Positions 40,581-49,583 of a stretch of 64,000 bases of DNA are shown here, piece after piece. This stretch comes from Fulvivirga lutea (GTDB taxonomy: Bacteria; Bacteroidota; Bacteroidia; Cytophagales; Cyclobacteriaceae), in assembly GCF_017068455.1 (NCBI RefSeq), contig NZ_CP070608.1:3763488-3827487 (forward strand), read 5' to 3'. Numbering within the stretch: the first letter of the stretch is position 1; each line of letters starts with the position of its first letter. The notes beneath the pieces were generated by a model. That model was given only the letters and a program-made list of their open reading frames with translations, ran no database searches and was not told the DNA's origin. The position numbers were made by a program, and so were the translations under genes.

Positions 40581-40967
40581 ATGAAAAAGCTCTTAGTAAT
40601 GGCATTGATCCTAATGCCTTCTGTAATGATTGCCAAGAAACAAACTGATTTATATGATAAGATTAAAGGTATAATGCTGACAGAATTAGATTACGTATAC
40701 GACTCAACTAGTAACAAGCCTAAATCCTACATCAATGGGCCAACAGAAAAAGAAAGCGGATTACCACATACATACAGCTCCATTCCCGATAACCCGTCAC
40801 CTTTAGTTGTCCTTAATGGTGATATAAAGGACATGGAAGAACTTAAAAAATACGATTCTAATGATATTAAATCTATTGAAATTTTTAAACCTGATAACAC
40901 TAAGGTAGCATTATATGGTTTAAGAGGAACAGTAAAAGGAGTAATACTAATTACAACTAACCCATAG
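40581..40967 (+). CDS. Small secreted TonB-receptor plug-like protein
   Basis: 128 residues with signal peptide MKKLLVMALILMPSVMIA. The C-terminal 50 residues, PLVVLNGDIKDMEELKKYDSNDIKSIEIFKP...ALYGLRGTVKGVILITT, match the core of the plug domain of TonB-dependent receptors of the SusC type (P..v.dG......l...dI.si.vlk...a..YG.rg..Gvi.itT). It lacks the barrel, so it is a free plug-like protein, as also found fused to M56 peptidases. Role unknown; it may bind TonB-like partners. Confidence 0.78.
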   Translation: MKKLLVMALILMPSVMIAKKQTDLYDKIKGIMLTELDYVYDSTSNKPKSYINGPTEKESGLPHTYSSIPDNPSPLVVLNGDIKDMEELKKYDSNDIKSIEIFKPDNTKVALYGLRGTVKGVILITTNP

Positions 40968-41077
40968 ACTTACTTCCTGCTAGAGTAATTGTACATGAAA
41001 TTCACTAATTTGCCTTTGTAGTAAAGTGAGATTAATATGGTAATTTCATTTTTAACAAGGACTAAAAACAAAAGTCT

Positions 41078-42064
41078 ATGTACGTAAAAAGAAGATATGG
41101 TTTCTGGATGACCTTTAATTGGTCTAAATGGCCATTTATTTGGGGTGCCATTTACGGTTCATTAGTCTGCTCCATCTCCTATTTCACAGAGCTACATATT
41201 GCCCTACCATGGGGGCCGCTGGGTATCATAGGTATAGCAGTAGCCTTTTATCTCGGTTTTAAAAATAACAGTTCGTACGACAGAACCTGGGAAGCACGCA
41301 AAATATGGGGCAGCATTGTGAACAACAGTAGAACCTTTGGAGCGGCAGTGCTTTCTTTTGTACAAGGCGAAAATGAAGCTGAAATACATAAAAGTTTAAT
41401 CTATCGTCATATTGCCTGGCTTACTTTGCTAAGGCACCAGCTTAGGCTAAGCAGAGAATGGGAACATTCAGAAAACCGCCTCAATGGCGTATATGCACCA
41501 ACAGTTTGTGAAGATTACACCGATAAATTAGAAGCAGAGCTCTCCAAGTACATCTCTGAAAAAGAGATAAAAGAATTGGAGTCTAAAACCAATGGCGCTA
41601 CCCAAATCCTAAAAATACAATCCAAAATTCTTCAGGAGCTAAAAGACAAAAACTACTTTGATGATTTCCGCCACATGGAATTCCATCAGCTCATAACCAC
41701 GTTTTATGAAGATCAGGGGAAATCGGAACGAATTAAAAACTTCCCATTCCCGAGGCAATATGCCTCAGTAGCCATCTGGATTTCCGTAGTTTTTTGCGTT
41801 TTTGTACCCTTCGGTCTGCTCGATGTTTTAGGACAAAATGACCCTTGGGCTATGTGGATTTGTCCGTTTTTAAGCGGCTTAATTACCTGGGTTTTCTTCC
41901 TCATGGAAAAAATTGGTGATTACTCCGAAAACCCCTTTGAAGGAACCTATAATGATGTGCCAATCACATCCATTGCCAGAGGCATTGAAATTGATCTAAG
42001 GGAAATGTTTGATGATACCGACATTCCACCAGCCATTAAAGCTGAAAATGGATTCTTGATGTAA
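41078..42064 (+). CDS. Bestrophin-family anion channel protein
   Basis: 328 residues, typical for bacterial bestrophins. The N-terminal part RRYGFWMTFNWSKWPFIW and the motif FKNNSSYDRTWEARKIWGSIVNNSR are characteristic; four hydrophobic segments (about 20-37, 43-60, 225-243 and 250-268) surround a long helical cytoplasmic part. Bestrophins form pentameric ion channels in the inner membrane. The downstream gene starts eight bases after the stop and may be cotranscribed. Confidence 0.9.
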   Translation: MYVKRRYGFWMTFNWSKWPFIWGAIYGSLVCSISYFTELHIALPWGPLGIIGIAVAFYLGFKNNSSYDRTWEARKIWGSIVNNSRTFGAAVLSFVQGENEAEIHKSLIYRHIAWLTLLRHQLRLSREWEHSENRLNGVYAPTVCEDYTDKLEAELSKYISEKEIKELESKTNGATQILKIQSKILQELKDKNYFDDFRHMEFHQLITTFYEDQGKSERIKNFPFPRQYASVAIWISVVFCVFVPFGLLDVLGQNDPWAMWICPFLSGLITWVFFLMEKIGDYSENPFEGTYNDVPITSIARGIEIDLREMFDDTDIPPAIKAENGFLM

Positions 42065-42071
42065 ATACGAA

Positions 42072-42824
42072 GTGGATAGACGAGAATTTACCAAAGGGCT
42101 ATTAACAACGGTTGCAAGTTTCGCAATGTTGGAATCATTGGTAGTTGCCAATGCCTTTGGTAAATCCATCAGACCCCTCACACAACATTGGGCAATACAA
42201 TTAAATGAATACTGCTCTGACCTCAAAAAAAGGTCAATAACTGTTACAGAGTGGCAGTCGTTCATTGCAAAACTTTACAACAAAATTGAGCTCACAGAGC
42301 TTTTGAAATTCATTGAATTTGAAAAACTCACTCAAGGCTTTGATTATCCAGATTTGGGTGTGAATACACGCAAAGTGTTTTTTCCAAAGCTTTCCGGACT
42401 GCCCGAGAAAACGGTGTTTGTCAAAAAGATTTTTGGAATGAAGAAAGATAGAGCCATCATTCCACATGGACATAGTAACATGGCTTCCGCTCACCTGATT
42501 CTCCAAGGTGAAATGCATTTAAGGCATTATGAAAAGCTTGGGCAGGAAGATCAAAACCTCATTATCAAACCAACCATTGATAGAATAGCTCAGATTGGCG
42601 ATAATTCTTCAATTTCGGATGAAAAAGACAATGTACATTGGTTTGTGGCTAACACAGATACTGCGTTTACCTTTGATGTCATCATGCTCGACTTAAATAA
42701 CAAACCTTACGACATCCATAACTTGGATATTTACGAAAAACAAGACCTCCACAATGGAACTTTACGAGTGCCCATGCTGGATGTAAACACTGCATTGACC
42801 AAGTATGGTAAGCAGCATCATTAG
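42072..42824 (+). CDS. Tat-exported cupin-like protein
   Basis: 250 residues from GTG 42072. The N-terminus MDRREFTKGLLTTVASFAML has the twin-arginine motif RREFTKG followed by a hydrophobic stretch, so it should be exported folded by the Tat system, often a sign of a bound cofactor. The middle has a cupin-like pattern: PHGHSNMASAHLILQGEMHLRHYEKL, then about 60 residues later DNVHWFVANTDTAFTFDVIML. Histidines H-G-H, H and H could bind a metal. The enzyme reaction is unknown. Confidence 0.75.
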   Translation: MDRREFTKGLLTTVASFAMLESLVVANAFGKSIRPLTQHWAIQLNEYCSDLKKRSITVTEWQSFIAKLYNKIELTELLKFIEFEKLTQGFDYPDLGVNTRKVFFPKLSGLPEKTVFVKKIFGMKKDRAIIPHGHSNMASAHLILQGEMHLRHYEKLGQEDQNLIIKPTIDRIAQIGDNSSISDEKDNVHWFVANTDTAFTFDVIMLDLNNKPYDIHNLDIYEKQDLHNGTLRVPMLDVNTALTKYGKQHH

Positions 42825-42903
42825 TTATTATCCATCAATTTACCTTTTATTGCAGGTTCTGTTGAATTATTGAACTTAATTTAACGCTAACAGTTTTATT
42901 ACT

Positions 42904-43812
42904 ATGGCAGAAACAACGCATTGGACAGGTTCCGATAAATATTTGTGTGATCCGGCATTGGCACAGGCTTTTCATATGGCAAGAACATTAGGCATGCCCC
43001 TACTCATTGAGGGCGAACCAGGAACAGGTAAAACCGAACTTCCGATTCATTATGCAAAAGATCGAGGTCTGGACCTGGAAGTGTATCCGGTAGGTTCCAA
43101 AAGTAATATAGAGCAGTTTGTGGCGCGCTTCGATCATGTGAAGTACCTCCGCGATTCTCAGATTGAAATTTTAAATGCACAGCGCGAAGAGAAAGGATTA
43201 GAAAGTAAGCTAACTACCGGCAACAGAAACCCTGAAAAACTAGGCGATTATGTGGTGAAAGGACCGGCTGCCATTGCTTACAGCAAGCCAAATTCTGTGC
43301 TGTTAATTGATGAAATTGATAAGGCTCCCCGCGAGTTTCCGAATGATCTATTGTATGCCTTAAGTCATAGAAAATTCATTATGCCGGAATCAGGTGAGGT
43401 GATTGAAATATCGGAAGCAGATATGCCTGCCATTGTCATTACTTCCAACAGGGAACAAGAGCTGCCAACAGCCTTCAAAGGTCGTTGTATTTATCATTAC
43501 ATCGATTTTCCTGATAAAGAGGTGATGGGTAAAATCATCGAAAAGCATCATCCTAAACTGGATGAAAAAGTGGTGCGTGTAGCATTGGATGTGTTTTACC
43601 ATTTACGCAGGCTAGGGTTGGAAAGGGCTCCAACAACTCGTGAAATCCTGAATTGGCTTAAATATATGGGTGACATCGCACCAAAAGAAGCAGTTAAAAA
43701 AATTGAAGGATTAGAAGGAATTGGTGCTTTGATAAAAACTCAAACCGATATGGAACGTGTAAATAGAATGATTGGTGCTGATGATACGTTCGGTGGATCT
43801 AGATTAAACTAA
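42904..43812 (+). CDS. MoxR-type AAA+ ATPase
   Basis: 302 residues with Walker A GEPGTGKTEL (37-46), Walker B SVLLIDEIDKA (about 135-145), and sensor 1 IVITSNREQELP, as in the MoxR/RavA-like AAA+ branch. These ATPases act as chaperones, often with a VWA-domain protein encoded next to them, to activate or insert cofactors into target enzymes. The partner starts one base after the stop. The target is not visible in the window. Confidence 0.9.
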   Translation: MAETTHWTGSDKYLCDPALAQAFHMARTLGMPLLIEGEPGTGKTELPIHYAKDRGLDLEVYPVGSKSNIEQFVARFDHVKYLRDSQIEILNAQREEKGLESKLTTGNRNPEKLGDYVVKGPAAIAYSKPNSVLLIDEIDKAPREFPNDLLYALSHRKFIMPESGEVIEISEADMPAIVITSNREQELPTAFKGRCIYHYIDFPDKEVMGKIIEKHHPKLDEKVVRVALDVFYHLRRLGLERAPTTREILNWLKYMGDIAPKEAVKKIEGLEGIGALIKTQTDMERVNRMIGADDTFGGSRLN

Positions 43813-43813
43813 T

Positions 43814-45136
43814 ATGTTAAGCTCCCTACCAGAAAAATTTCGATCGCATGGGCTTAAAGCCGATGTACGCACATTGCTTTTGCTTCGAAAGGCCATGCAG
43901 AAAGGGTTGATAAAAACGCTGGGGGATATTTATAATGTATTGAAAGGCATTGTAGTGAAAGAGCCTTCAGAAATGGGCCCGTTTACCAAAGCTTATTACG
44001 AATACTTCTTATACGTGCCCATAGAGCCGGGTCAAACGCTGGAAGATGCCATTCTGAGATCAGAAACTTTTGCTAAGTGGAAAACACAGTTTCTGGATGA
44101 AGCCGGCAAAGATCTTTCTGATGAAGAGCTGGTAACCGAATTTTTAGACCAGGTGCATTTGACCAGTTACGACATTAAGGAAGTAATTAACGGAAAAGAA
44201 ATTTGGGATAAAGACAACCCTGATTTGGCTGATGAAGATGGTCTGGAAAATGATGGCGAACCGGCAGAACGTGTACTTGATAAAATGGCTGATTATTCCG
44301 ATTTATCACTAGAAGAACTGTTGGAGCGCATGGAAAAAGTGCGTGAGCAACAAAAAACAAGGCATGGAGGTGGCAGCCATTGGATTGGTACAGGCGGAAT
44401 TTCACCTTACGGACATGGCGGAGCAGCTAAAAATGGCATTCGAGTAGGCGGACAAGGTGGTGGTAAAATGGCCCGTAAAGTCATGGGCGATAAAAACTAC
44501 TTCCCAATCGACAGAGATGCTCTTTTAAATGATAATAACGTAGATGCTGCATTGGCATCAATAAAGGGTGTTATAGAGGAAAGTGCCATTGAAAAGTTAG
44601 ATGTGCCATTAACTATCAAATCCGGACTAAAGCGTGGCGGACTTTTCATTCCAGAATTATCAAGCGAAAAAAATGAAGAGTTAAAGGTGATTGTCCTGAT
44701 AGATAATGGTGGTTATTCCATGGCGCCTTACGTTCGCAGCGTGCAAAACCTCTTCCGAAAGATGAAAACCCGCTTCGCTCATGATTTGGAAGTGTATTAT
44801 TTCCATAACACCATTTACAATCGAGTGTATGTAGATGAACGCAGAACCAAGTCTATCACCATTGACAAGTTGTTGGCCCATAGCAAGCGATACAGAGTGT
44901 TCTTTATTGGCGATGCTGCCATGGCTCCTTATGAATTAGATAGTCACAGCATTCAGTCGATACAATCCATTGTAAGCAAGTTTAAAAAATGCGTTTGGCT
45001 AAACCCGGAACCATTAAAGTATTGGCCTTATACCTACACCATTCAGGTAATGAAAGAGTTGGTTCCTATGTTTCCACTATCACCTGCCGGAATTGAAAGA
45101 GCGGTGAGGAAAATGAATGAAAAAAGCTCCAATTGA
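43814..45136 (+). CDS. VWA/CoxE-like domain protein, partner of the MoxR ATPase
   Basis: 440 residues. The N-terminal half is helical and acidic, then a Gly-rich stretch (HGGGSHWIGTGGISPYGHGGAAKNG) leads into a VWA domain of the CoxE kind from about residue 275. Its metal site is unusual: strand VIVLIDNGGYSMAPY has DNGGYS where VWA domains usually have DxSxS, so the first Ser is missing. The later FFIGDAAMAPYEL could still carry an acidic ligand. MoxR-VWA pairs normally work together, and the one-base gap supports that here. Confidence 0.85.
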   Translation: MLSSLPEKFRSHGLKADVRTLLLLRKAMQKGLIKTLGDIYNVLKGIVVKEPSEMGPFTKAYYEYFLYVPIEPGQTLEDAILRSETFAKWKTQFLDEAGKDLSDEELVTEFLDQVHLTSYDIKEVINGKEIWDKDNPDLADEDGLENDGEPAERVLDKMADYSDLSLEELLERMEKVREQQKTRHGGGSHWIGTGGISPYGHGGAAKNGIRVGGQGGGKMARKVMGDKNYFPIDRDALLNDNNVDAALASIKGVIEESAIEKLDVPLTIKSGLKRGGLFIPELSSEKNEELKVIVLIDNGGYSMAPYVRSVQNLFRKMKTRFAHDLEVYYFHNTIYNRVYVDERRTKSITIDKLLAHSKRYRVFFIGDAAMAPYELDSHSIQSIQSIVSKFKKCVWLNPEPLKYWPYTYTIQVMKELVPMFPLSPAGIERAVRKMNEKSSN

Positions 45137-45236
45137 CCCTCCAACTCATTACATTCACCTCAACTTCACAACGTGATTCATAAACTCAATAAGCACTTCA
45201 CTGGCATTAACTCTACCTTTTTAGTATCTTATTGAA

Positions 45237-46904
45237 ATGAAAAAACTTGTGGGCGTCTTCATACTACTTCTTGTAGCCTTCATCTGCCATGGAGATATAG
45301 ACTCACTTAAAAATGAACTTCAAAAAAATACTTCGAAAAATAACGAGTTTTCGATTCAGCTTGAGTTGTTGAATGCGTACTACGAAAGAGGTTTTAACGA
45401 TGAGGCCATTCAACTGGGCGAAAAATTACTCGTAGACCCAGCCATACAGAATCATGATGAGCTTAAAGCAAAAGTTGCCAATCGGTTGGGCACTATTTAC
45501 ACCAATATTGGTGGCAAAGATAATGCTGCCCTAAAGTATTTAACCATTGCGCTTGATATCTACAGAGAAGAAGGAAATCTGTTTGGCCAGGGAATAATTT
45601 TCAACAACCTGGGTAATATCTACCGGGATTTGGCTTACGACTCAAAAGCCATGGATTATTATCTGAAATCGTTAGAAATATGCCGAGAAATTAAAGACAA
45701 AGAAGGCGAGGCTTTCGCGCTAAAAAACATTGGTATTCTTTACGAATACCAGGGCTGGTACGAAAAAGCGCTAGAGTACCATCATTTGGCACTGTATATA
45801 CGAGAGAAGGAAGGAAGTATCTTTCAAATAATATCATCTATGCTAAATGTGGCCATTTCTTACAATGGCCTGCAAGAGTATGAAAAAGCACTTTTAACGC
45901 TAGAACGTGCCCAACTAATGGCAGAAGAAAACAAAAGTGAGCTCATAGATGAAATTTTACATGAAAAAGGTAATGCACACTTTTCACTAGGCATTCCTGA
46001 TAAGGCAAGATTTTATTATGAAAAGGCCATTTCGCAAGCTACCACTTTTAAGAAATACAAAGTAGTATGCTCAACGCTCGAGGATTTAATTCGCCTCAAC
46101 CTCATTAATTCAGAGTTTGAGGCCATGAAAAATAATCTCATAAGGCTAAAGAGTTTATTAGACACCATTAGCTACGTGCGTGGAAATGTCGGATACGAAT
46201 TATTAAGCTATCAGTTAGATTCTGCTAATAATAACGAGCTCTCTGCCCTCCGGCATTTTCAAAGAATGAGCCGACTAAATGATAGTTTGTATAGCGTATC
46301 TAATAGGGAAGATTTGATTCAGCAGCGCAGTGCATTGGAGCTATTACAAACTGAAAATGAGCTGGAGCTGGAACGTACCAAACAAAAATTCCAATCAAAG
46401 ATTTACATCTATATAGTGGGTTTTTTAACAATTACTTTGCTTGGCCTTTCGTATATCGTTTATGTTAAATTGAAAAGCAATAGAAAGCTTAACAAACAGA
46501 AAGCGGAAATAAGTCACAAAAATAAAAAGCTGAAAAAGCTAAATGATCAATTGAATGATACTGTTGAAGAACTTCGTTCGGCCAATGAAACCATAGAAAA
46601 TCAAAATAAGATCATTTCTCAGCATAACGAGAAGTTAGAGGAAATGGTAACGGAGCGAACAAAAAAGGTTGTTGATTACAGTAACAAGTTAGAAGAATAT
46701 GCTTTTCACACAGCTCATAACCTAAGGGCTCCAGTGGCCAGACTGCTTGGACTCACAAATTTGTTCAACATCTCTACAGACGAAAAAGAAAAGCAGGTTT
46801 TGTTGGAAAAGATTGTGAAAGAAACGGAAGAAATAGATTCGGTAATACACACAATCAGTGTGATTTTGGATGAAACCGCACCATTGAAAAATCTAGGTTC
46901 TTAA
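45237..46904 (+). CDS. TPR membrane protein ending in an isolated DHp (HisKA-like) domain
   Basis: 555 residues. Signal or anchor helix at 1-20, TPR units over about 60-330 (NNLGNIYRDLAYDSKAMDYYLKSL and similar), membrane helix about 386-407, coiled coil to about 480, and then a histidine-kinase dimerisation segment AFHTAHNLRAPVARLLGL with H494 as probable phosphosite. The protein stops about 60 residues later, and no N, G1 or G2 box of an ATPase domain follows; the next bases belong to a convergent gene. Either it is phosphorylated by other kinases or serves as a dimer partner; a truncated kinase is the alternative. Confidence 0.82.
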   Translation: MKKLVGVFILLLVAFICHGDIDSLKNELQKNTSKNNEFSIQLELLNAYYERGFNDEAIQLGEKLLVDPAIQNHDELKAKVANRLGTIYTNIGGKDNAALKYLTIALDIYREEGNLFGQGIIFNNLGNIYRDLAYDSKAMDYYLKSLEICREIKDKEGEAFALKNIGILYEYQGWYEKALEYHHLALYIREKEGSIFQIISSMLNVAISYNGLQEYEKALLTLERAQLMAEENKSELIDEILHEKGNAHFSLGIPDKARFYYEKAISQATTFKKYKVVCSTLEDLIRLNLINSEFEAMKNNLIRLKSLLDTISYVRGNVGYELLSYQLDSANNNELSALRHFQRMSRLNDSLYSVSNREDLIQQRSALELLQTENELELERTKQKFQSKIYIYIVGFLTITLLGLSYIVYVKLKSNRKLNKQKAEISHKNKKLKKLNDQLNDTVEELRSANETIENQNKIISQHNEKLEEMVTERTKKVVDYSNKLEEYAFHTAHNLRAPVARLLGLTNLFNISTDEKEKQVLLEKIVKETEEIDSVIHTISVILDETAPLKNLGS

Positions 46905-47255
46905 TTAACTAATCGCCTTTTTTACTGCCTCCACATTCTTTTTAGAGTTTCCAATGAATATTTTTTTATCAATAATAAAAACCGGCCTTTTCAAAAAGGT
47001 ATATTCATTCAGAATCAGAAACTTATAGTCATCTTCCATTAAGATTTTATCTTTCAAACCTTGTTCTTTGTATTTTCTAGCTACTCGGCTAAACAGCGAT
47101 TCATAGCTGGCTGAAAGATTTTTCATCTGATTAAGCTGCTCTTCAGTAATCTTTTTTGTTTTGATATCCTGATATTCGAACTCATCACCTATTCCCAGTT
47201 CTTTGATTATTCTCTTGCAGGTATCGCAGGTGGAGAGATAGTATACTTTTTTCAT
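46905..47255 (-). CDS. ArsC/Spx-family protein
   Basis: 116 residues from ATG 47255; a start ten codons upstream would put MFTLMLTQLS in front of the first strand KKVYYLSTC and is unlikely. Thioredoxin-like ArsC fold with C10 and C13 in STCDTCKRII and the RPVFIIDKKIFIG segment that normally carries a contact Arg. Arsenate reductases of this type use the first Cys; the CxxC pair and the missing neighbours of an ars operon leave open whether the substrate is arsenate (YffB-like proteins have no proven substrate). Confidence 0.8.
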   Translation of the reverse strand: MKKVYYLSTCDTCKRIIKELGIGDEFEYQDIKTKKITEEQLNQMKNLSASYESLFSRVARKYKEQGLKDKILMEDDYKFLILNEYTFLKRPVFIIDKKIFIGNSKKNVEAVKKAIS

Positions 47256-47337
47256 AGACAATTGGGTTAACATCAAAGTAAACAAGAATTTGGGTTTAGT
47301 CGTGGCTATTATCTATTTTTAATCAACCTATTTATTC

Positions 47338-47970
47338 ATGACAAAAGTTATATCCTTCATTAGTAGAAAGGGTGGCACAGGAAAAACCACCAACGCCATA
47401 AACCTGGCTACCATGCTTCATAATCTTGGCCACAAGGTTGCATTAATAGAAACCGATACGAATTATACATTGAATACACTTCGAAAAATGGAAGTGTACA
47501 AATCCGGTGCGAAAGAAGATTCACTTTTCGAAATCTTGGGTTCTGAGGATAAGCAAATAGCTTCTGACCTCGAAAATATGAGATCGGCTAAAAGCTACGA
47601 CTATATTTTAGTTGACAGTGCTGGTAAAACTACTGATGAAGGTATTAAAAAGCTCTGCCTACAAAGCGATGCTGTAATTGTGCCTACCAGCCTTACCCAA
47701 AATGATCTGTTGGTCACTTATCAAACAGTAGAAGATTTATCGCCAGCGAAGGAGTTGAAAAGTGATTTAAAGATTTTGGTTTTACCTAATAGGATACATA
47801 GCCTTACCGGATCAAAAACTATCATGGATGCACTGAGCGATCTCAATGCAGAAATTTTAGAAGTAACTGTTCCTCAAAAGAATTTGTTCGTAAATTTCAG
47901 TACAATCATGGCTGAAAAAGAGTATTTATCAGTAGCCAAAGAAATAGTTAAAAAATTGAATAATGGCTAA
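47338..47970 (+). CDS. ParA/MinD-type ATPase
   Basis: 210 residues with the deviant Walker A motif KGGTGKTT (11-18), the pattern of ParA/MinD ATPases, then the Walker B-like DYILVDSAG (about 97-105). The short length is that of ParA-like proteins without an N-terminal DNA-binding domain. It overlaps the following gene by eight bases and no parB gene or parS site is visible, so it is likely not a plasmid or chromosome partition pair but a positioning ATPase for another cargo. Confidence 0.87.
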   Translation: MTKVISFISRKGGTGKTTNAINLATMLHNLGHKVALIETDTNYTLNTLRKMEVYKSGAKEDSLFEILGSEDKQIASDLENMRSAKSYDYILVDSAGKTTDEGIKKLCLQSDAVIVPTSLTQNDLLVTYQTVEDLSPAKELKSDLKILVLPNRIHSLTGSKTIMDALSDLNAEILEVTVPQKNLFVNFSTIMAEKEYLSVAKEIVKKLNNG

Positions 47971-48313
47971 GCGTAAGAATCCATTAAAAGATTTAGATGC
48001 CTTTCTTAAGCAGGAAGCCAAGAGCTTCGTAGAGCCTAAAAAAGTGGCCAAAGATGAGTCAGCTGCTTTTCAATCTCCTCCACCAGTTAAAGAAGAATCT
48101 GAATCAGCGGCACTTCCTCTAAACGAAAATTCCGTGAAGTCATTTTTGAAAGCGCTCAAAGCTAAAGGCGATGAAGAATTTTTGGATTTACTACTGTCAG
48201 TAGCTGAAGAATCAGACAAAGATTCATCCAAGAGTAAAATGCTGATAAATACCTTACTCTATTTAAAAGATCAGAAAAACTGGAAGGAAAACATCAAGGC
48301 ATATTGGTCTTAG
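47963..48313 (+). CDS. Small partner of the ParA-like ATPase
   Basis: 116 residues, start ATG 47963 overlapping the ATPase gene by eight bases. The N-terminus is strongly basic (MAKRKNPLKDLDAFLKQEAKSF), a feature of peptides that stimulate ParA/MinD ATPases; the middle is a low-complexity P/E/S linker and the C-terminus a helical domain. The function as ATPase activator or cargo adaptor is inferred from gene overlap and composition. Confidence 0.7.
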   Translation: MAKRKNPLKDLDAFLKQEAKSFVEPKKVAKDESAAFQSPPPVKEESESAALPLNENSVKSFLKALKAKGDEEFLDLLLSVAEESDKDSSKSKMLINTLLYLKDQKNWKENIKAYWS

Positions 48314-48392
48314 TACTTTAATTACATCTTGGCACATCGCAATATTCTGCTAAATTAGTTGCCGTTAGATTATCCATTTTAAAATTTACAAC

Positions 48393-49532
48393 ATGAAATT
48401 TGGCACCAAAGCTATTCATGCCGGTGTAGAGCCGGATCCATCAACAGGAGCTATTATGACTCCTATTTTCCAAACCTCCACATACGTGCAGGCGTCACCA
48501 GGCAATCATAAGGGCTTTGAATACTCCAGAACCCAAAACCCTACACGCAGTGCTTTACAAAAGAGCATTGCAGCGCTAGAAGGTGGTAAACATGGTCTTT
48601 GCTATTCTTCCGGTTTAGCAGCCATTGATGCAGTAATTAAACTTTTAAATCAGGGCGATGAGGTAATCGTAACAAATGATTTATATGGTGGAACATACCG
48701 CCTCTTCACTAAAATATATGCCAAATTCGGCATCAAATTCCATTTTGTGGATATGGAAGACATTGCCAATATTGAAAGCTATATAACAGACAAAACAAAA
48801 CTGTTGTGGCTGGAAACACCTACCAATCCGATGATGAACATCATTGACATTGCTGGTGCAGCTAGTATTGCTAAGAAGCATAGCATTCGATTGGCTGTAG
48901 ATAACACTTTTGCCACGCCCTACTTACAACAACCACTTGAATTAGGTGCAGATATTGTTATGCACTCAGTAACAAAATATTTAGGTGGGCATTCTGATGT
49001 AATAATGGGTGCTTTGGTTGTAAATGACGATCAACTGGCTGAAGACCTTGCTTTCATTCAAAAAAGTAGCGGTGCTGTGCCAGGTCCTCAGGATTGTTTT
49101 CTGGTGCTGCGAGGCATCAAAACACTACACCTACGAATGCAAAGGCATTGTGAAAATGGAAGAGTAATTGCCGAGTATTTAAGGTCTCACCCGAAAGTGG
49201 ACAAGGTGTATTGGCCGGGTTTTGAAGATCATCCTAATCACCTCATTGCTAAAACTCAAATGAAAGATTTCGGAGGTATGATCTCTTTTACTTTAAAGGG
49301 TAATGATAAATCTGAGGCCTTCAAGGTGATGGAAAACTTTCACTATTTCTCATTAGCAGAGTCATTGGGGGGTGTTGAGTCAATGTCCAATCACCCGGCA
49401 AGTATGACACATGCAAGTGTTCCTTTTGATGAACGACAGAAGATAGGTTTAGTGGATTCCTTAATTAGACTTAGCGTAGGTATAGAAGATGTCGAAGACC
49501 TTATTGGTGATTTAAAAATGGCATTAGGCTAA
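48393..49532 (+). CDS. Cystathionine gamma-synthase/lyase family PLP enzyme
   Basis: 379 residues, the normal length for the Cys/Met metabolism PLP family. FEYSRTQNPTRSALQKSIAALEGG, the PLP-binding VDNTFATPYLQQPLELGADIVMHSVTKYLGGHSDV with the Schiff-base Lys in SVTKYLGGH, and SLGGVESMSNHPASMTHAS near the C-terminus are all present. The sequence does not decide between cystathionine gamma-synthase (MetB) and gamma-lyase. It stands alone, without other methionine genes nearby. Confidence 0.88.
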   Translation: MKFGTKAIHAGVEPDPSTGAIMTPIFQTSTYVQASPGNHKGFEYSRTQNPTRSALQKSIAALEGGKHGLCYSSGLAAIDAVIKLLNQGDEVIVTNDLYGGTYRLFTKIYAKFGIKFHFVDMEDIANIESYITDKTKLLWLETPTNPMMNIIDIAGAASIAKKHSIRLAVDNTFATPYLQQPLELGADIVMHSVTKYLGGHSDVIMGALVVNDDQLAEDLAFIQKSSGAVPGPQDCFLVLRGIKTLHLRMQRHCENGRVIAEYLRSHPKVDKVYWPGFEDHPNHLIAKTQMKDFGGMISFTLKGNDKSEAFKVMENFHYFSLAESLGGVESMSNHPASMTHASVPFDERQKIGLVDSLIRLSVGIEDVEDLIGDLKMALG

Positions 49533-49583
49533 ACAAAAAAGGACGGATTAAATCTGCCCACTTTGCGCTATTGCATTTATATT

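Noticed and set aside
46890-46990. Frameshift hiding an ATPase domain behind the TPR-DHp protein
   Set aside because: The following DNA encodes the ArsC-like protein on the opposite strand, and no N, G1 or G2 box is seen in any + frame.
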